Below, piece after piece: positions 10,190 through 21,889 of a stretch of 64,000 nucleotides of DNA; the first letter of the stretch is position 1, and each line of letters opens with the position of its first letter. The notes beneath the pieces were generated by a model that saw nothing but the letters and a program-made list of their open reading frames with translations, did not search any database and was not told the DNA's origin. The DNA is from Siphonodentalium dalli (taxonomy: Eukaryota > Mollusca > Scaphopoda > Gadilida > Siphonodentaliidae): the NCBI GenBank assembly GCA_032622095.1, contig CP136064.1, positions 5,883,512-5,947,511 on the forward strand. The letters run 5' to 3'. The translations under genes were made by a program, and so were the position numbers.

Positions 10190-13100
10190 GTCACGACAGT
10201 GATGGTGAATGGTTCTATATATAACTTACCATGAGAAGCATCGCCTTTGTTGCGACAGTGATGGCGAATGGTTCTATATATAACTTACCATGAGAAGCAT
10301 CGCCTTTGTTGTGATGGTGAACGTTCTATATATAACTTACCATGAGAAGCATCGCCTTTGTTGTGACAGTGATGGTGAACGTTCTATATATAACTTACCA
10401 TGAGAAGCATCGCCTTTGTTGCGACAGGGATGGTGAATGGTTCTATATATAACTTACCATGAGAAGCATGGCGTTTGTCACGACAGTGATGGTGAATGGT
10501 TCTATATATAACTTACCATGAGAAGCATCGCCTTTGTTGCGACAGTGATGGTGAATGGTTCTATATATAACTTACCATGAGAAGCATCGCCTTTGTTGTG
10601 ATGGTGAACATTCTATATATAACTTACCATGAGAAGCATCGCCTTTGTTGCGACAGTGATGGTGAATGGTTCTATATATAACTTACCATGAGAAGCATCG
10701 CCTTTGTTGCGACAGTGATGGTGAAGGGTTCTATATATAACTTACCATGAGAAGCATCGCCTTTGTTGCGACAGTGATGGTGAAGGGTTCTATATATAAC
10801 TTACCATGAGAAGCATTGCATTTGTTGCAACAGTGATGGTGAAGGGTTCTATATATAACTTACCATGAGAAGCATCGCCTTTGTTGCGACAGTGATGGTG
10901 AATGGTTCTATATATAACTTACCATGAGAAGCATCGCCTTTGTTGTGATGGTGAACGTTCTATATATAACGTACCATGAGAAGCATCGCCTTTGTTGCGA
11001 CAGTGATGGTGAATGGTTCTATATATAACTTACCATGAGAAGCATCGCCTTTGTTGTGATGGTGAACGTTCTATATATAACTTACCATGAGAAGCATCGC
11101 CTTTGTTGCGACAGTGATGGTGAATGGTTCTATATATAACTTACCATGAGAAGCATCGCCAACTTACCATGAGAAGCATCGCCTTTGTTGCGACAGTGAT
11201 GGTGAAGGGTTCTATATATAACTTACCATGAGAAGCATCGCCTTTGTTGCGACAGTGATGGTGAATGGTTCTATATATAACTTACCATGAGAAGCATCGC
11301 CTTTGTTGCGACAGTGATGGTGAATGGTTCTATATATAACTTACCATGAGAAGCATCGCCTTTGTTGCGACAGTGATGGTGAATGGTTCTATATATAACT
11401 TACTATGAGAAGCATGGCGTTTGTCACGACAGTGATGGTGAATGGTTCTATATATAACTTACCATGAGAAGCATCGCCTTTGTTGTGATGGTGAACGTTC
11501 TATATATAACTTACCATGAGAAGCATCGCCTTTGTTGCGACAGTGATGGTGAATGGTTCTATATATAACTTACCATGAGAAGCATCGTCTTTGTTGCGAC
11601 AGTGATGGTGAATGGTTCTATATATAACTTACCATGAGAAGCATCGCCTTTGTTGTGATAGTGAACGTTCTATATATAACTTACCATGAGAAGCATCGCC
11701 TTTGTTGCGACAGTGATGGTGAATGGTTCTATATATAACTTACCATGAGAAGCATCGCCTTTGTTGTGATGGTGAACGTTCTATATATAACTTACCATGA
11801 GAAGCATCGCCTTTGTTGCGACAGTGATGGTGAAGGGTTCTATATATAACTTACCATGAGAAGCATCGCCTTTGTTGCGACAGTGATGGTGAATTGTTCT
11901 ATATATAACTTACCATGAGAAGCATCGCCTTTGTTGCGACAGTGATGGTGAATGGTTCTATATATAACTTACCATGAGAAGCATCGCCTTTGTTGTGATG
12001 GTGAACGTTCTATATATAACTTACCATGAGAAGCATCGCCTTTGTTGCGACAGTGATGGTGAAGGGTTCTATATATAACTTACCATGAGAAGCATCGCCT
12101 TTGTTGCGACAGTGATGGTGAATGGTTCTATATATAACTTACCATGAGAAGCATCGCCTTTGTTGCGACAGTGATGGTGAATGGTTCTATATATAACTTA
12201 CTATGAGAAGCATGGCGTTTGTCACGACAGTGATGGTGAAGGGTTCTATATATAACTTACCATGAGAAGCATCGCCTTTGTTGCGACAGTGATGGTGAAT
12301 GGTTCTATATATAACTTACCATGAGAAGCATCGCCTTTGTTGCGACAGTGATGGTGAACGTTCTATATATAACTTACCATGAGAAGCATCGCCTTTGTTG
12401 CGACAGTGATGGTGAAGGGTTCTATATATAACTTACCATGAGAAGCATCGCCTTTGTTGCGACAGTGATGGTGAATGGTTCTATATATAACTTACCATGA
12501 GAAGAATGGCGTTTGTCACGACAGTGATGGTGAATGGTTCTATATATAACTTACCATGAGAAGCATCGCCTTTGTTGCGACAGTGATGGTGAAGGGTTCT
12601 ATATATAACTTACCATGAGAAGCATGGCGTTTGTCACGACAGTGATGGTGAATGGTTCTATATATAACTTACCATGAGAAGCATCGCCTTTGTTGTGATG
12701 GTGAACGTTCTATATATAACTTACCATGAGAAGCATCGCCTTTGTTGCGACAGTGATGGTGAATGGTTCTATATATAACTTACCATGAGAAGCATCGCCT
12801 TTGTTGTGATGGTGACGTTCTATATATAACTTACCATGAGAAGCATCGCCTTTGTTGCGACAGTGATGGTGAAGGGTTCTATATATAACTTACCATGAGA
12901 AGCATCGCCTTTGTTGCGACAGTAATGGTGAATGGTTCTTTATATAACTTACCATGAGAAGCATCGCCTTTGTTGTGATGGTGAACGTCCTATATATAAC
13001 TTACCATGAGAAGCATCGCCTTTGTTGCGACAGTGATGGTGAAGGGTTCTATATATAACTTACCATGAGAAGCATGGCGTTTGTCACGACAGTGATGGTG

Positions 13101-14368
13101 AATGGTTCTTTATATAACTTACCATGAGAAGCATCGCCTTTGTTGCGACAGTGATGGTGAATGGTTCTATATATAACTTACCATGAGAAGCATCGCCTTT
13201 GTTGTGATGGTGAACGTTCTATATATAACTTACCATGAGAAGCATCGCCTTTGTTGCGACAGTGATGGTGAATGGTTCTATATATAACTTACCATGAGAA
13301 GCATCGCCTTTGTTGTGATGGTGAACGTTCTATATATAACTTACCATGAGAAGCATCGCCTTTGTTGCGACAGTGATGGTGAAGGGTTCTATATATAACT
13401 TACCATGAGAAGCATCGCCTTTGTTGCGACAGTGATGGTGAAGGGTTCTATATATAACTTACCATGAGAAGCATTGCATTTGTTGCGACAGTGATGGTGA
13501 AGGGTTCTATATATAACTTACCATGAGAAGCATCGCCTTTGCTGCGACAGTGATGGTGAATGGTTCTATATATAACTTACCATGAGAAGCATCGCCTTTG
13601 TTGTGATGGTGAACGTTCTATATATAACTTACCATGAGAAGCATCGCCTTTGTTGCGACAGTGATGGTGAATGGTTCTATATATAACTTACCATGAGAAG
13701 CATCGCCTTTGTTGTGATGGTGAACGTTCTATATATAACTTACCATGAGAAGCATCGCCTTTGTTGCGACAGTGATGGTGAAGGGTTCTATATATAACTT
13801 ACCATGAGAAGCATCGCCTTTGTTGCGACCGTGATGGTGAAGGGTTCTATATATAACTTACCATGAGAAGCATTGCATTTGTTGCGACAGTGATGGTGAA
13901 GGGTTCTATATATAACTTACCATGAGAAGCATCGCCTTTGTTGCGACAGTGATGGTGAATGGTTCTATATATAACTTACCATGAGAAGCATCGCCTTTGT
14001 TGTGATGGTGAACGTTCTATATATAACTTACCATGAGAAGCATCACCTTTGTTGCGACAGTGATGGTGAATGGTTCTATATATAACTTACCATGAGAAGC
14101 ATCGCATTTGTTGTGATGGTGAACGTTCTATATATAACTTACCATGAGAAGCATCGCCTTTGTTGCGACAGTGATGGTGAAGGGTTCTATATATAACTTA
14201 CCATGAGAAGCATCGCCTTTGTTGCGACAGTGATGGTGAAGGGTTCTATATATAACTTACCATGAGAAGCATTGCATTTGTCACGACAGTGATGGTGAAG
14301 GGTTGCAAACTTACCATGAGAAGCATCGCATTTGTCACGACAGTGATGGTGAAGGGTTGCAAACTTAC
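10175..14368 (-). repeat. Array of about 70 decoy 5' splice sites copied from MPND exon 7
   Basis: A 4.2-kb minisatellite of mainly 59-bp and 52-bp units (plus strand: ACCATGAGAAGCATCGCC, TTTGTTGCGACAGTGATGG, then TTCTATATATAACTT). On the transcribed minus strand each unit is the last 40 or so bases of MPND exon 7 (ATCACTGTCGC...CTTCTCATG) followed directly by its donor GTAAGTT. The two units next to the genuine exon (14261-14368) are 54 bp, carry GTAAGTTTGCAACC, and keep the reading frame. Later units have GTAAGTTATATATAG, which brings an in-frame TAG. A partly deleted unit occurs near 11160. I estimated the copy number from length, not by exact count. Confidence 0.95.
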
Positions 14369-14465
14369 CATGAGAAGCATCGCATTTGTCGCGACAGTGA
14401 TGGTGAAGGGTTGTACTATTCCGCTGTTGGTGAAGGTTTCGCACTTGACTAGAGTATTTGGATCG
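14369..14465 (-). CDS. MPND: MPND exon 7: start of the MPN domain
   Basis: Ninety-seven bases entered after TTTGTTTCCAG and left at GTAAGTTTGC. It completes an Asn codon begun in exon 6 and encodes DPNTLVKCETFTNSGIVQPF followed by TITVATNAMLLM. This aligns with the human segment NPHTLVEVTSF...QPFNVAVSSNVLFLL at the first strands of the MPN fold. It ends in phase 0, and exon 8 then continues with DYHCHLT. The 3' end and donor of this exon are the template of the large array at lower coordinates. Confidence 0.94.
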
Positions 14466-14556
14466 CTGGAAACAAAGCAAGAAATATGTTGATTCTCATT
14501 AATTTATATTTTTAAGACCTGAGCACCCTCATACAAAATATCAGATCAATTTGCAT

Positions 14557-14953
14557 CCAAGCCTTGAAATAGGGTGTCTGTCATTGGCAGAATGAGGTCC
14601 CCAGAGGGTGAATTTGGTGATGCTATCCCGCTATGCGGGGTAGCATAACTAAATTCATCCTCTGGGGACCTCATTCTGCAAATGACAGACACCCTATTTC
14701 AAGGCTTGACCGAGCCTGAGAATATAGTGTCAAACATCTGCAGAATGAGGTCCCCAGAGGGTTAATTTAGTGATGCTACCCCACACAGCACTATCATAAC
14801 CAAGCCTTGAAATAGTGTGCCTGTCATTTGCAGAATGAGGTCCCCAGAGGGTTAATTTAGTGATGCTACCCCACACAGCGCTATCATAACCAAGCCTTGA
14901 AATAGTGTGCCTGTCATTTGCAGAATGAGGTCCCCAGAGGGTGAATTTAGTGA
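14557..14953. mobile_element. Family B MITE followed by three truncated tandem half-copies
   Basis: A complete palindromic copy (about 14559-14709, bounded by CAAGCCTTGAAATAGGG arms) is followed by three direct half-copies, each ending near a CAGAATGAGGTCCCCAGAGG arm. The repeated CACACAGC...ATCATAACCAAGCC joints suggest local tandem duplication rather than separate insertions. Confidence 0.75.
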
Positions 14954-15109
14954 ATAAATATAGTCTCTTTTTAGTGGTTGTGGTTAGTTAACTCATTCAA
15001 ACTGGAAAGCTGATAGCAACAATTAAATGGGACTAAAGGCATTCAAAGTGGGTTCATGCAAAATAACATAAAAGTCTGAAAATAAACCAAACAACTATCA
15101 TCAGTAAGT

Positions 15110-15406
15110 ATAGTAATGCCCTAAATAATCGACTCCTTAACCACAGCAGAATTATGGGTATTTTTTCAGGATTTAGTCGGAAATATGGCTTGTTGCCATC
15201 ATCGAAAAGCTCTCACTGAGAGCTTTCCAATAAGCTAGCATTACCAAATTCACCCTCTGGGAACCTCATTCTGCTGAGGTGTAAGCAGAATGAGGTCCCC
15301 AGAGGGTGAATTTGGTGATGCTAGCCTGCTATGCGGGGTAGCATCACTAAATCCACCCTCTGGGGACCTCATTCTGCAAATGACAGACACACTATTTCAA
15401 GGCTTG
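15110..15406. mobile_element. Hybrid MITE: family C left arm joined to family B
   Basis: The left part (AGTAATGCCCTAAATAATCG ... GGAAATATGGCTTGTTGCC ... AGAGCTTTCC) is one arm of the TA-flanked palindromic family C. It switches near 15228 into a family B double hairpin that ends ATTTCAAGGCTTG. The joint suggests insertion of one family into the other followed by loss, or template switching. Confidence 0.6.
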
Positions 15407-15629
15407 ATCATCAGCAAATATATGTAAAAATATATCAATTTTGATCTTATTTTCATTATTAATAACTACAATAAAGAGATTTTGAATATTGAAACCATTG
15501 TTATGTAAATATTTCTGTAACAGTAGCCTTACCAATCAAAGTCCAATCATAGATATAAAAGTTTAATAAAAACTTGACGGTAAATATTGGAATGGTCAAA
15601 GCATAAGTAACCATATTCTGAAAATGCCC

Positions 15630-15676
15630 GAGCATCGAGAAATTTACTGCTTTCCATTCAAATGAAACCTATGGGT
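15630..15676 (-). other. Diverged duplicate of the MPND exon 6 3' end
   Basis: On the minus strand GGAAAGCAGTAAATTTCTCG followed by ATGCTCGGGCA is a clear relative of GGAAAGCAGTCAAGTTCTCG followed by ACACTCGGGCG at the end of MPND exon 6. The frame encodes KAVNFSMLG against KAVKFSTLG. No good flanking splice sites retain it as an exon, so it is probably a decayed duplicate lying downstream of exon 6. It could be an unused alternative exon. Confidence 0.55.
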
Positions 15677-15712
15677 AAAATGTTATAAACACACAATAAC
15701 CATGAGAGTTAA

Positions 15713-16104
15713 CCCTTTACCCAACAGAATGGCCCTGTGCCAATGCATTCTCTTATATATGCGAGTCGACCATAGGTCGCCTCGCATATATAAGAGAATG
15801 CATTGGCTTAACACATTAAAAATTATAAAATTGTTAAAGAATGTAAGAAAAAATTGTAAAAAGTGTTAAAAAAAGATTTTTTTTAGGCCAATGCATTCTC
15901 TTATATATGCGAGGCGACCTATGGTCGACTCGCATATATAAGAGAATGCATTGGCACAGGGCATAACTGTAACTATCACAATGTGGTCAAGGAGCCGGTT
16001 CCAATGATATCCATATTTGTATGGTTCTATTGAGACAGACCGAAGATATTTTAGGCTGTTGAAGCTTTATTTGCCCGGTTTTGGCCGGTTTGTTGGGTAA
16101 AGAG
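15713..16104. mobile_element. TTAA-flanked MITE, family A, copy 3
   Basis: CCCTTTACCCAACA termini with TTAA at 15709-15712 and 16105-16108, and two CCAATGCATTCTCTTATATA hairpins. It ends only about 30 bp from MPND exon 6, close to that exon's donor. Confidence 0.82.
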
Positions 16105-16137
16105 TTAAAGAATTACGACGGGTAAATAGATTATTAC

Positions 16138-16384
16138 TTTTCCATCCTGCGTCGCCCGAGTGTCGAGAACTTGACTGCTTTCCGTTCGACTGATGGTTTT
16201 GATTTGTGGTGTGGTTTCTCTCTCTGTTTTTCTTCAATGAGAGCTCGATCGGCCTTCTCACGTGGCGCTCGATCGGCCTTCCCATGCGGCACTGGATCGG
16301 CCTTCTCACGTGGCGCTCGATCGGCCTTCCCATGCGGCACTGGATCGGTCTTCCCATGTGGCCCCTTCATCGACAGGTTCAGGG
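16138..16384 (-). CDS. MPND: MPND exon 6: charged linker with 8-residue repeats, leading into the MPN domain
   Basis: The 247-bp exon is entered after ATTGTTGCAG and left at GTAATAATC. It completes a split codon from exon 5 and reads LNLSMKGPHGKTDPVPHGKA... to ...ERKAVKFSTLGRRRME. Near its start it contains a coding 24-bp minisatellite giving alternating octapeptides ADPVPHGK and ADRAPREK. The rest is basic and low in complexity until KAVKFSTLG, which aligns with the conserved stretch VRYCMLG just before the MPN fold in human MPND. The spare AA at its end joins C of exon 7 to give Asn. Phase agreement on both sides makes it a real exon, although the repeats are probably disordered and variable. 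Confidence 0.85.
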
Positions 16385-16827
16385 CTGCAACAATGTCAAT
16401 ATCATGTGACTATTTCTTTCTCCCCACATACATTTTTTTGCAGTGGAAAAATATAATGGGAATGTCACGAAAACCATACAAATAAATTCATGCAAAAGCT
16501 AATATAATTACCAATCCTGCAACAACAACCCATTGATTGAAATATAGAGATACTCTGGTTCAGTTGCACTAATATCTTAGTTCCCCTAATGAATGACGGC
16601 TGCCTGCTAGTGTGCGTAAGTAGGTCCATACTCAGTACAGACGTATAGCACACAGCATGACATTTTAGAATCGTACTCAGTACTGACGTATAGCAGCCAA
16701 GGGGTTAATCAGTTAACTGTACCAGTGTTGTCAATTCTTTCTACTCTCTTTACATTATCATAAAAAAACACGTATTTAAAAATATTTGAGTTATTTCTGA
16801 TGACACACAACAATTTATCAAACGTAC

Positions 16828-16865
16828 CTTCTTCTTGCGGTTGTTCAACAGGTTCTGGTGATGAG
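16828..16865 (-). CDS. MPND: MPND exon 5: 38-bp micro-exon in the acidic linker
   Basis: A 38-bp segment between ATTTTTTAG and the donor GTACGTTT. With AG from exon 4 it encodes SSSPEPVEQPQEEG, an acidic Ser/Pro-rich linker. Its phase (needs two bases before, leaves one after) agrees exactly with exon 4 read through its GTGATT donor and with exon 6. Sequence alone gives little homology, so the call rests on phases and splice signals. Confidence 0.65.
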
Positions 16866-16984
16866 CTAAAAAATAGTTTGAATGCGAAATCAGTGAATTC
16901 AGAACTGTCTAAATGAAATGAGAAGTCATACATAATTTTCAGATCAACAAAGATGAATTAATCTAGAATGGAAAACACGAACAA

Positions 16985-17240
16985 AACGATTGAACACTCC
17001 ATTGAATGTGCTCACAGTAGTGATCATCCACACCAAATTTCAATCAGTAGTGATCATCCACACCAAATTTCAATCAGTAGTGATCATCCACACCAAATTT
17101 CAATCAGATCCGACAAAAAGCCAACATTTCCAGATAAACAAAGATGAAAAATTCTAGAACAGAAAACCCAAACAAAATGATTGAAAACTCCATTGAATAT
17201 CCTCATAGTAGTGAACATCCTCATAGTAGTGAACATCCAT
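16985..17240. repeat. Short tandem repeats, 30-bp and 18-bp units
   Basis: Three 30-bp copies of AGTAGTGATCATCCACACCA plus AATTTCAATC at 17015-17104, then a related segment with two 18-bp copies of AGTAGTGAACATCCTCAT (about 17206-17240). The flanking AACAAAGATGAA motif occurs twice. In MPND intron 4. Confidence 0.7.
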
Positions 17241-18825
17241 ACCTAATTTCATTCAGATCTGAACACTACTGTTCAAGTTATGACCTGAACAGACATAGTA
17301 GATGCAAAACAGTATACCAATATAATATGACCATACACTAGTGTAATTAACGAACCACAGCTGCATCACACATAAGGGTATATATGTGGCTTTTAAAAAA
17401 ATCTCCATTGAAACTCAAGTTATGACCTGAATAGACATCGGACGGATGGACAGACGCACGGACGGATAGATGCAAAACAGTATACCAATATAATATAACC
17501 ATACTCTAGCGTAATTAACGAACCATAGTTAAATCACATAAAAGGGTATATATGTGGCTTTTTTTTTTAATCTGATAAAAAATAGGTTCATAGATATGTT
17601 TCACAGTTGGTGATGTTCACCCATTAGTCACCTCGATTATGCAATTTATCTTCTGCAAATTCGGAGATATAGAAACTGAAGAGAAGGGAAAAAGTAACTA
17701 CAAACAATTTTAATTTGAGACCATAGATACTTCCCACAAGATGAGGACTAAGCAGAGAGGTCCCCAGAGGGTAAATTTGGTGATGCTAGCCTGCTGTGTG
17801 GGTAGCATCACTAAATTCATCCTCTGGGGACCTCATTCTGCAAATGTCAGACACACTAAATTCAGGTTTGGTCAGTAATGTAAGACATCCATCTCAAATC
17901 TCACTGTTTAATGTTTAACCCACAGGGAGCCTCACACAAATGGAAGCATGCACTAGAGAGTGTTGTCTGCTCCAGTCTATGTGGGGCTCTCTACGGGTTA
18001 AAATAATACTCACTAATTGGTCTTACTTCTTGGGGTGATTATGATTAATTGTACTCTGGACACAAGGGCTCATCAAAAGAGTGGGCCAAAATAGCAATTT
18101 CGTATAATATTAGGTCAATCATATATCCGGGTATTTGAGAAATCCAAGATTCACAATGCAAACAAACTATGGGCTCACTACCTCAGACATAAAACATAAA
18201 AAATACATTTAAAAAAATGTTTATTATAGAATATAAACTCCCAATATCATAGTACTCAAAAGTGAAGAGACTTGGTTGTATTTTATTGAAATATTATTGA
18301 TGCTGGAGGAACACTCAGCTTCAGATACTAGATTCATTATGTTCATTTCATTCACAAAATATCATCATGTCGATTTCAACAAAACTCAACAAACAACGTC
18401 ATCAAATAGCTTTCCCCATTGACCGTATTCATGTTAACCTGAATGTATCATAATTATGTGTTCCTTTTGATTCAAGAAAATAGAAGGATATATTTGGATT
18501 ATCAGATGCATGTATTTAATATGTAGTAATATACTATGCAAGGCACATATAATGACCCAGCATTATGTTAAAAGGAAGGACCTATATGCCTGTTTAGACC
18601 TAACGCATGGTAACAATGCGAATGCTTGATTATTCTTGGATGGGAGTATGTCTAGACTTGGCTAATTATGCCTACATATTATGCCTAAATTAGCTTTTGG
18701 TTTAGACATCGGCCTTTGACAATAAAGGCCTATCATATAATATTGTATTTAGCTTAGTGAATGTTATACATGTCGCTGCAATTACAAGCCTTGAAATAGG
18801 GTGTCTGTCATTTGCAGAATGATGT
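17241..18825. other. MPND intron 4, dispersed repeats
   Basis: Holds a direct repeat (CAAAACAGTATACCAATATA at about 17307 and 17473), a truncated family B MITE at 17756-17866 and a family D element at about 17918-18002 (AACCCACAGGGAGCCTCACA ... GGGGCTCTCTACGGGTTA). The rest (18003-18780) is AT-rich with nothing recognised. Confidence 0.55.
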
Positions 18826-18833
18826 CCCCAGAG

Positions 18834-20471
18834 TAGGGCTGGGCGATATTTCAATATATTGACTCTAGTCGGTTTGGAAAAGAAAAACCGTATTGAAACC
18901 GTGTGTAAAATAAAACGGAGATGCTAGTGAAGCAATGCAAATCCTTTATCCCGATATGGTTGCTACTGGGAAAACCCAATGACTATCAATAGATCTCACA
19001 GTACTGCATAGACCTTATCACATCAGTACATGCGGAGCGATGTGGCAATCAGCCACTCAATTAGCCAGCTTCTATTCCTCACTTCACTAAGTGTCAACTG
19101 AGATAATGCCTTTGTTTGCCCTAAAGGAACGAGGATATATGCTAAAGCATTGGAACAACATATAAAGCCCATCGATATTGAGGGAGGAACTATTTTGCCC
19201 GGCGCCAAGTCACTTGAGTAATCACACAGCAGCATACTGTCTTTCGGGTAATTTCGTTCGACCGACTCGGTCGATATTATTTAACGCAACCCACCATCCC
19301 ACCCAATGTTTCCTGCTTCCATTTTGGGAGGGGGTACCCCTTGTGCTAACAGTTTTGCTTAGTGTGTTTCAGGACTACATAGGTGATCGTCGACCAGGAT
19401 CACATGGTTGGCGCTTGGGTGGTACCAAAAAAGGGCCTTCACCAATGACAAGAAAGCTGGAGGTCCATAAACACGTTTCCGACTACCTGTTGCTTTTGTG
19501 ATTAATAAAGGGTAGTCATTAAGGCAAACATGTCTTGTTATTAATAACAACCATGCGGGATAAAAATTCAATATATCGCAACCGCAATTTTATCACCTCA
19601 AAAGACGGTTTAAAATTACAATCCAATACTGAGTTGAATACTTTAGAGGACCGCTGATTGAAAGCAGCCTTTATCGGTCGCTCACAATTTAAGTCTCCAT
19701 TGTCTTTTATTGTAACCAATGACACAATGGTTGTATTTTGGGCTGAAGTAGAGCGATGGAGTATCTTCTTCCGAATCCAACCTGGTAGCGGTGTAACGTC
19801 ACAAGCGATACTTCGTCCAAACTTTCCGACTCATGACTCGGCGGTATTTGTCGTTCAATTATATCTTAAAACTTGACTCAGGGAACGAACATGTCTCAAT
19901 CCTTCTAGAGTTGACGTGTTGGTGTTCCTTGCCAAGAATATGGACACATAAACTCACGAACTGCAATACTGTTCAATGATTAATTATGATTATCTTTCCC
20001 GTGTTCAAAAGTTAATTAAAAATGTTCCGTAATTCATTGTGTATGATAAACTGCACACAGCCCAGAATGAACCATCTTGGCCCAATTCTACTAGGTCCTC
20101 TGTCAACCTATGAGCACGTGCTTAGCTATGACGTAACGGGAATGTGCATCGCATGCTGATATGTAAACAATGGAGTAATCAGGATAACTTGCGCCTGTAA
20201 TTCACTCAATGTTGTTTCGTATTCCAGAAGGCAGGAACTTTATAGAATGGGCACATGCTATTGTGAGAATAGGGTATAATTTACTGCCTGGCGATAGTGT
20301 GTACAACTTTACATCCCTTATAACGAAAACCCGGAGTGTTATATCTCTCATTTAAAATTTGATTTTACGTGGTAATTTTCAATAGTAAAATAATATTCAA
20401 TAAAACCGTATATCGCGGTGTTATTTTGGAAAAATCGCGGTTTTTAAAAACGTCAATACCACCCATCCCTA
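18834..20471. mobile_element. Non-autonomous hAT element nested in a family B MITE
   Basis: Begins TAGGGCTGGGCGATATT and ends, reversed, TAGGGATGGGTGGTATT. It is flanked by the perfect 8-bp duplication CCCCAGAG (18826-18833 and 20472-20479). The duplicated bases belong to the palindromic MITE around it, whose halves lie at 18786-18833 and 20472-20560, so the order of insertion is clear. The 1638-bp interior has short open frames but no transposase domain that I recognise. Confidence 0.9.
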
Positions 20472-20780
20472 CCCCAGAGGGTGAATTTAGTGATGCTACC
20501 CCGCATAGCGGGCTAGCATCACCAAATTCACCCTCTGGGGACCTCATTCTGCTTACACCTCAGCTATGTGGGGTAGCATCACTAAATTCACCCTCTGGGG
20601 ACCTCATTCTGCAAATGACAGACACACTAAACTCAGGCTTGTTCAGTAATGTTAGATATCCATCTCAAACCTCACTGATAAAGTTTAATGTTTAACCCAC
20701 AGGGAGCCTCACACAGATGGTAGCCTGCACTACACACTGTTGTCTGCTCCAGTCTATGTGGGGCTCTCTATGGGTGTTTC
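20472..20780. mobile_element. Family B MITE (right part) and family D element
   Basis: The MITE hairpins interrupted by the hAT insertion continue here to about 20630, with a second CAGAATGAGGTCCCC-type arm. They run into a family D unit (AACCCACAGGGAGCCTCACA to GGGGCTCTCTATGGG) at 20694-20776, which is the same order as at 17756-18002. Confidence 0.65.
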
Positions 20781-21407
20781 AAGGCTTGTGCAATTAAGCT
20801 GATAATTAAGGACGTCACCTTCAGATTTCAGCCCGATAAAAGGACATCTATAAGTAGAAACATGCATGACTAGATCACACGGACACGGATTTGATAGACC
20901 GTATTTAATATGAATATCCTAAGTTATACTAATTAAATTGTGCCTGCATAAACTTATAGGTATAGTTCAGTGAGGCAAAATCAGTTGTCTGGATATGATA
21001 TGATATGACAATAGCAGCCTTGTCTGGATTCTGGCCAGCCAAACCAAATGACATCATGTTGTAACTAGTTTTCATCTAACAAACGTACAAAATTGATCAA
21101 ACATGAACATATTTATTGATGATATAAACTGTTTATAAATAGATACTTAAATTTTTCATAATTGCGATAACTTATTTTGAAATACCGGCAAATGAAAGAC
21201 ACAGAACAAGATTTTCCGATTACGACATTAATGCTTTAAGCACACCGATCTAATGTGTGACAAAAGTGGTCTGATTCAAAATAGTAGCATTGTATTATAT
21301 AATAATTGGTGACGTTACAAAATCAGATATAGCCTATACGACCCATTGCGTTGCCTTTGGTTCGTTATATCAATTAAACAAAGGTTAGATTTTTTGACAA
21401 CATCAAG

Positions 21408-21413
21408 TTTATT
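21408..21413 (-). terminator. Possible polyadenylation signal after MPND exon 4
   Basis: AATAAA on the minus strand, about 25 bases beyond the TGA stop (21438-21440) that is reached if exon 4 is not spliced at its GTGATT donor. It would allow a short transcript ending here. One hexamer in AT-rich DNA is weak evidence. Confidence 0.4.
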
Positions 21414-21441
21414 CTTCATTAAAATATAAAATATAAATCAC

Positions 21442-21788
21442 CTGGTTTCACCCTTTGACAGATTAAGGATATCTGCAGGTTCTGATGACACTGGATTGTC
21501 CCCCTTTTTGGAGAAATCGAGACCGTCTGTTGCTTCAGGAGATTGTTGCTCATCCATTTTCACACATAGGTTGAGAATGTCCGTATCGTTGTCCTCTACA
21601 CTGTTACCATTAAGATCGGGTACATCCTCATGATCTCTCAACTCAGAGACGGGTGATGACCTGTCACTCTCAGGTGTGGCCTCAGGGACAGGTGTGTGCC
21701 TGTCACTCGTAGAAGCAATATCGGTGACAGGTGAGCGCCTGTCACTTACAGGAGTGATCCGGTCACTACTCGTAGCACTGGCTGGTGA
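21442..21788 (-). CDS. MPND: MPND exon 4: Ser/Pro-rich acidic linker, possible alternative last exon
   Basis: Entered after TTTATTTCTAG, the 347-bp exon encodes about 115 residues starting SPASATSSDRITPVSDRRSP and ending ADILNLSKGET. A motif S-D-R-x-S/T-P-V recurs about four times, then the chain becomes acidic (DHEDVPDLNGNSVEDNDTD). It would be a disordered linker between the RAMA and MPN domains, with possible phosphorylation sites. It leaves by a weak donor, CAG|GTGATT, in the phase that exon 5 needs. If unspliced, the next codons are AGG TGA, followed by AATAAA, giving a RAMA-only protein of about 267 residues. Confidence 0.82.
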
Positions 21789-21889
21789 CTAGAAATAAAA
21801 TAAATGTGTCAATGACACTATAGTTCAACTTGGAGATGGGATAATTTCATGTGTTACAGTCAATGGAATGCTTAGGAATGCAGCTAAAA

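Noticed and set aside
10175-14368. Regular 52/59-bp spacing resembling a CRISPR array or a coding repeat
   Set aside because: There are no variable spacers, the genome is eukaryotic, and each unit is explained as a copy of the MPND exon 7 border.
14187-14492. Histidine/cysteine-rich frame (TLHHHCRDKCDASHGK) resembling a zinc protein
   Set aside because: It is an out-of-frame reading of the exon 7 array, where the correct frame is TITVATNAMLLM.
15500-15676. Exon encoding MLGHFQNMVTYALTIPIFTV as the next MPND exon
   Set aside because: It aligns with MPND only over the KAVNFSMLG part. The true next exon is at 14369-14465, with correct phase and strong homology.
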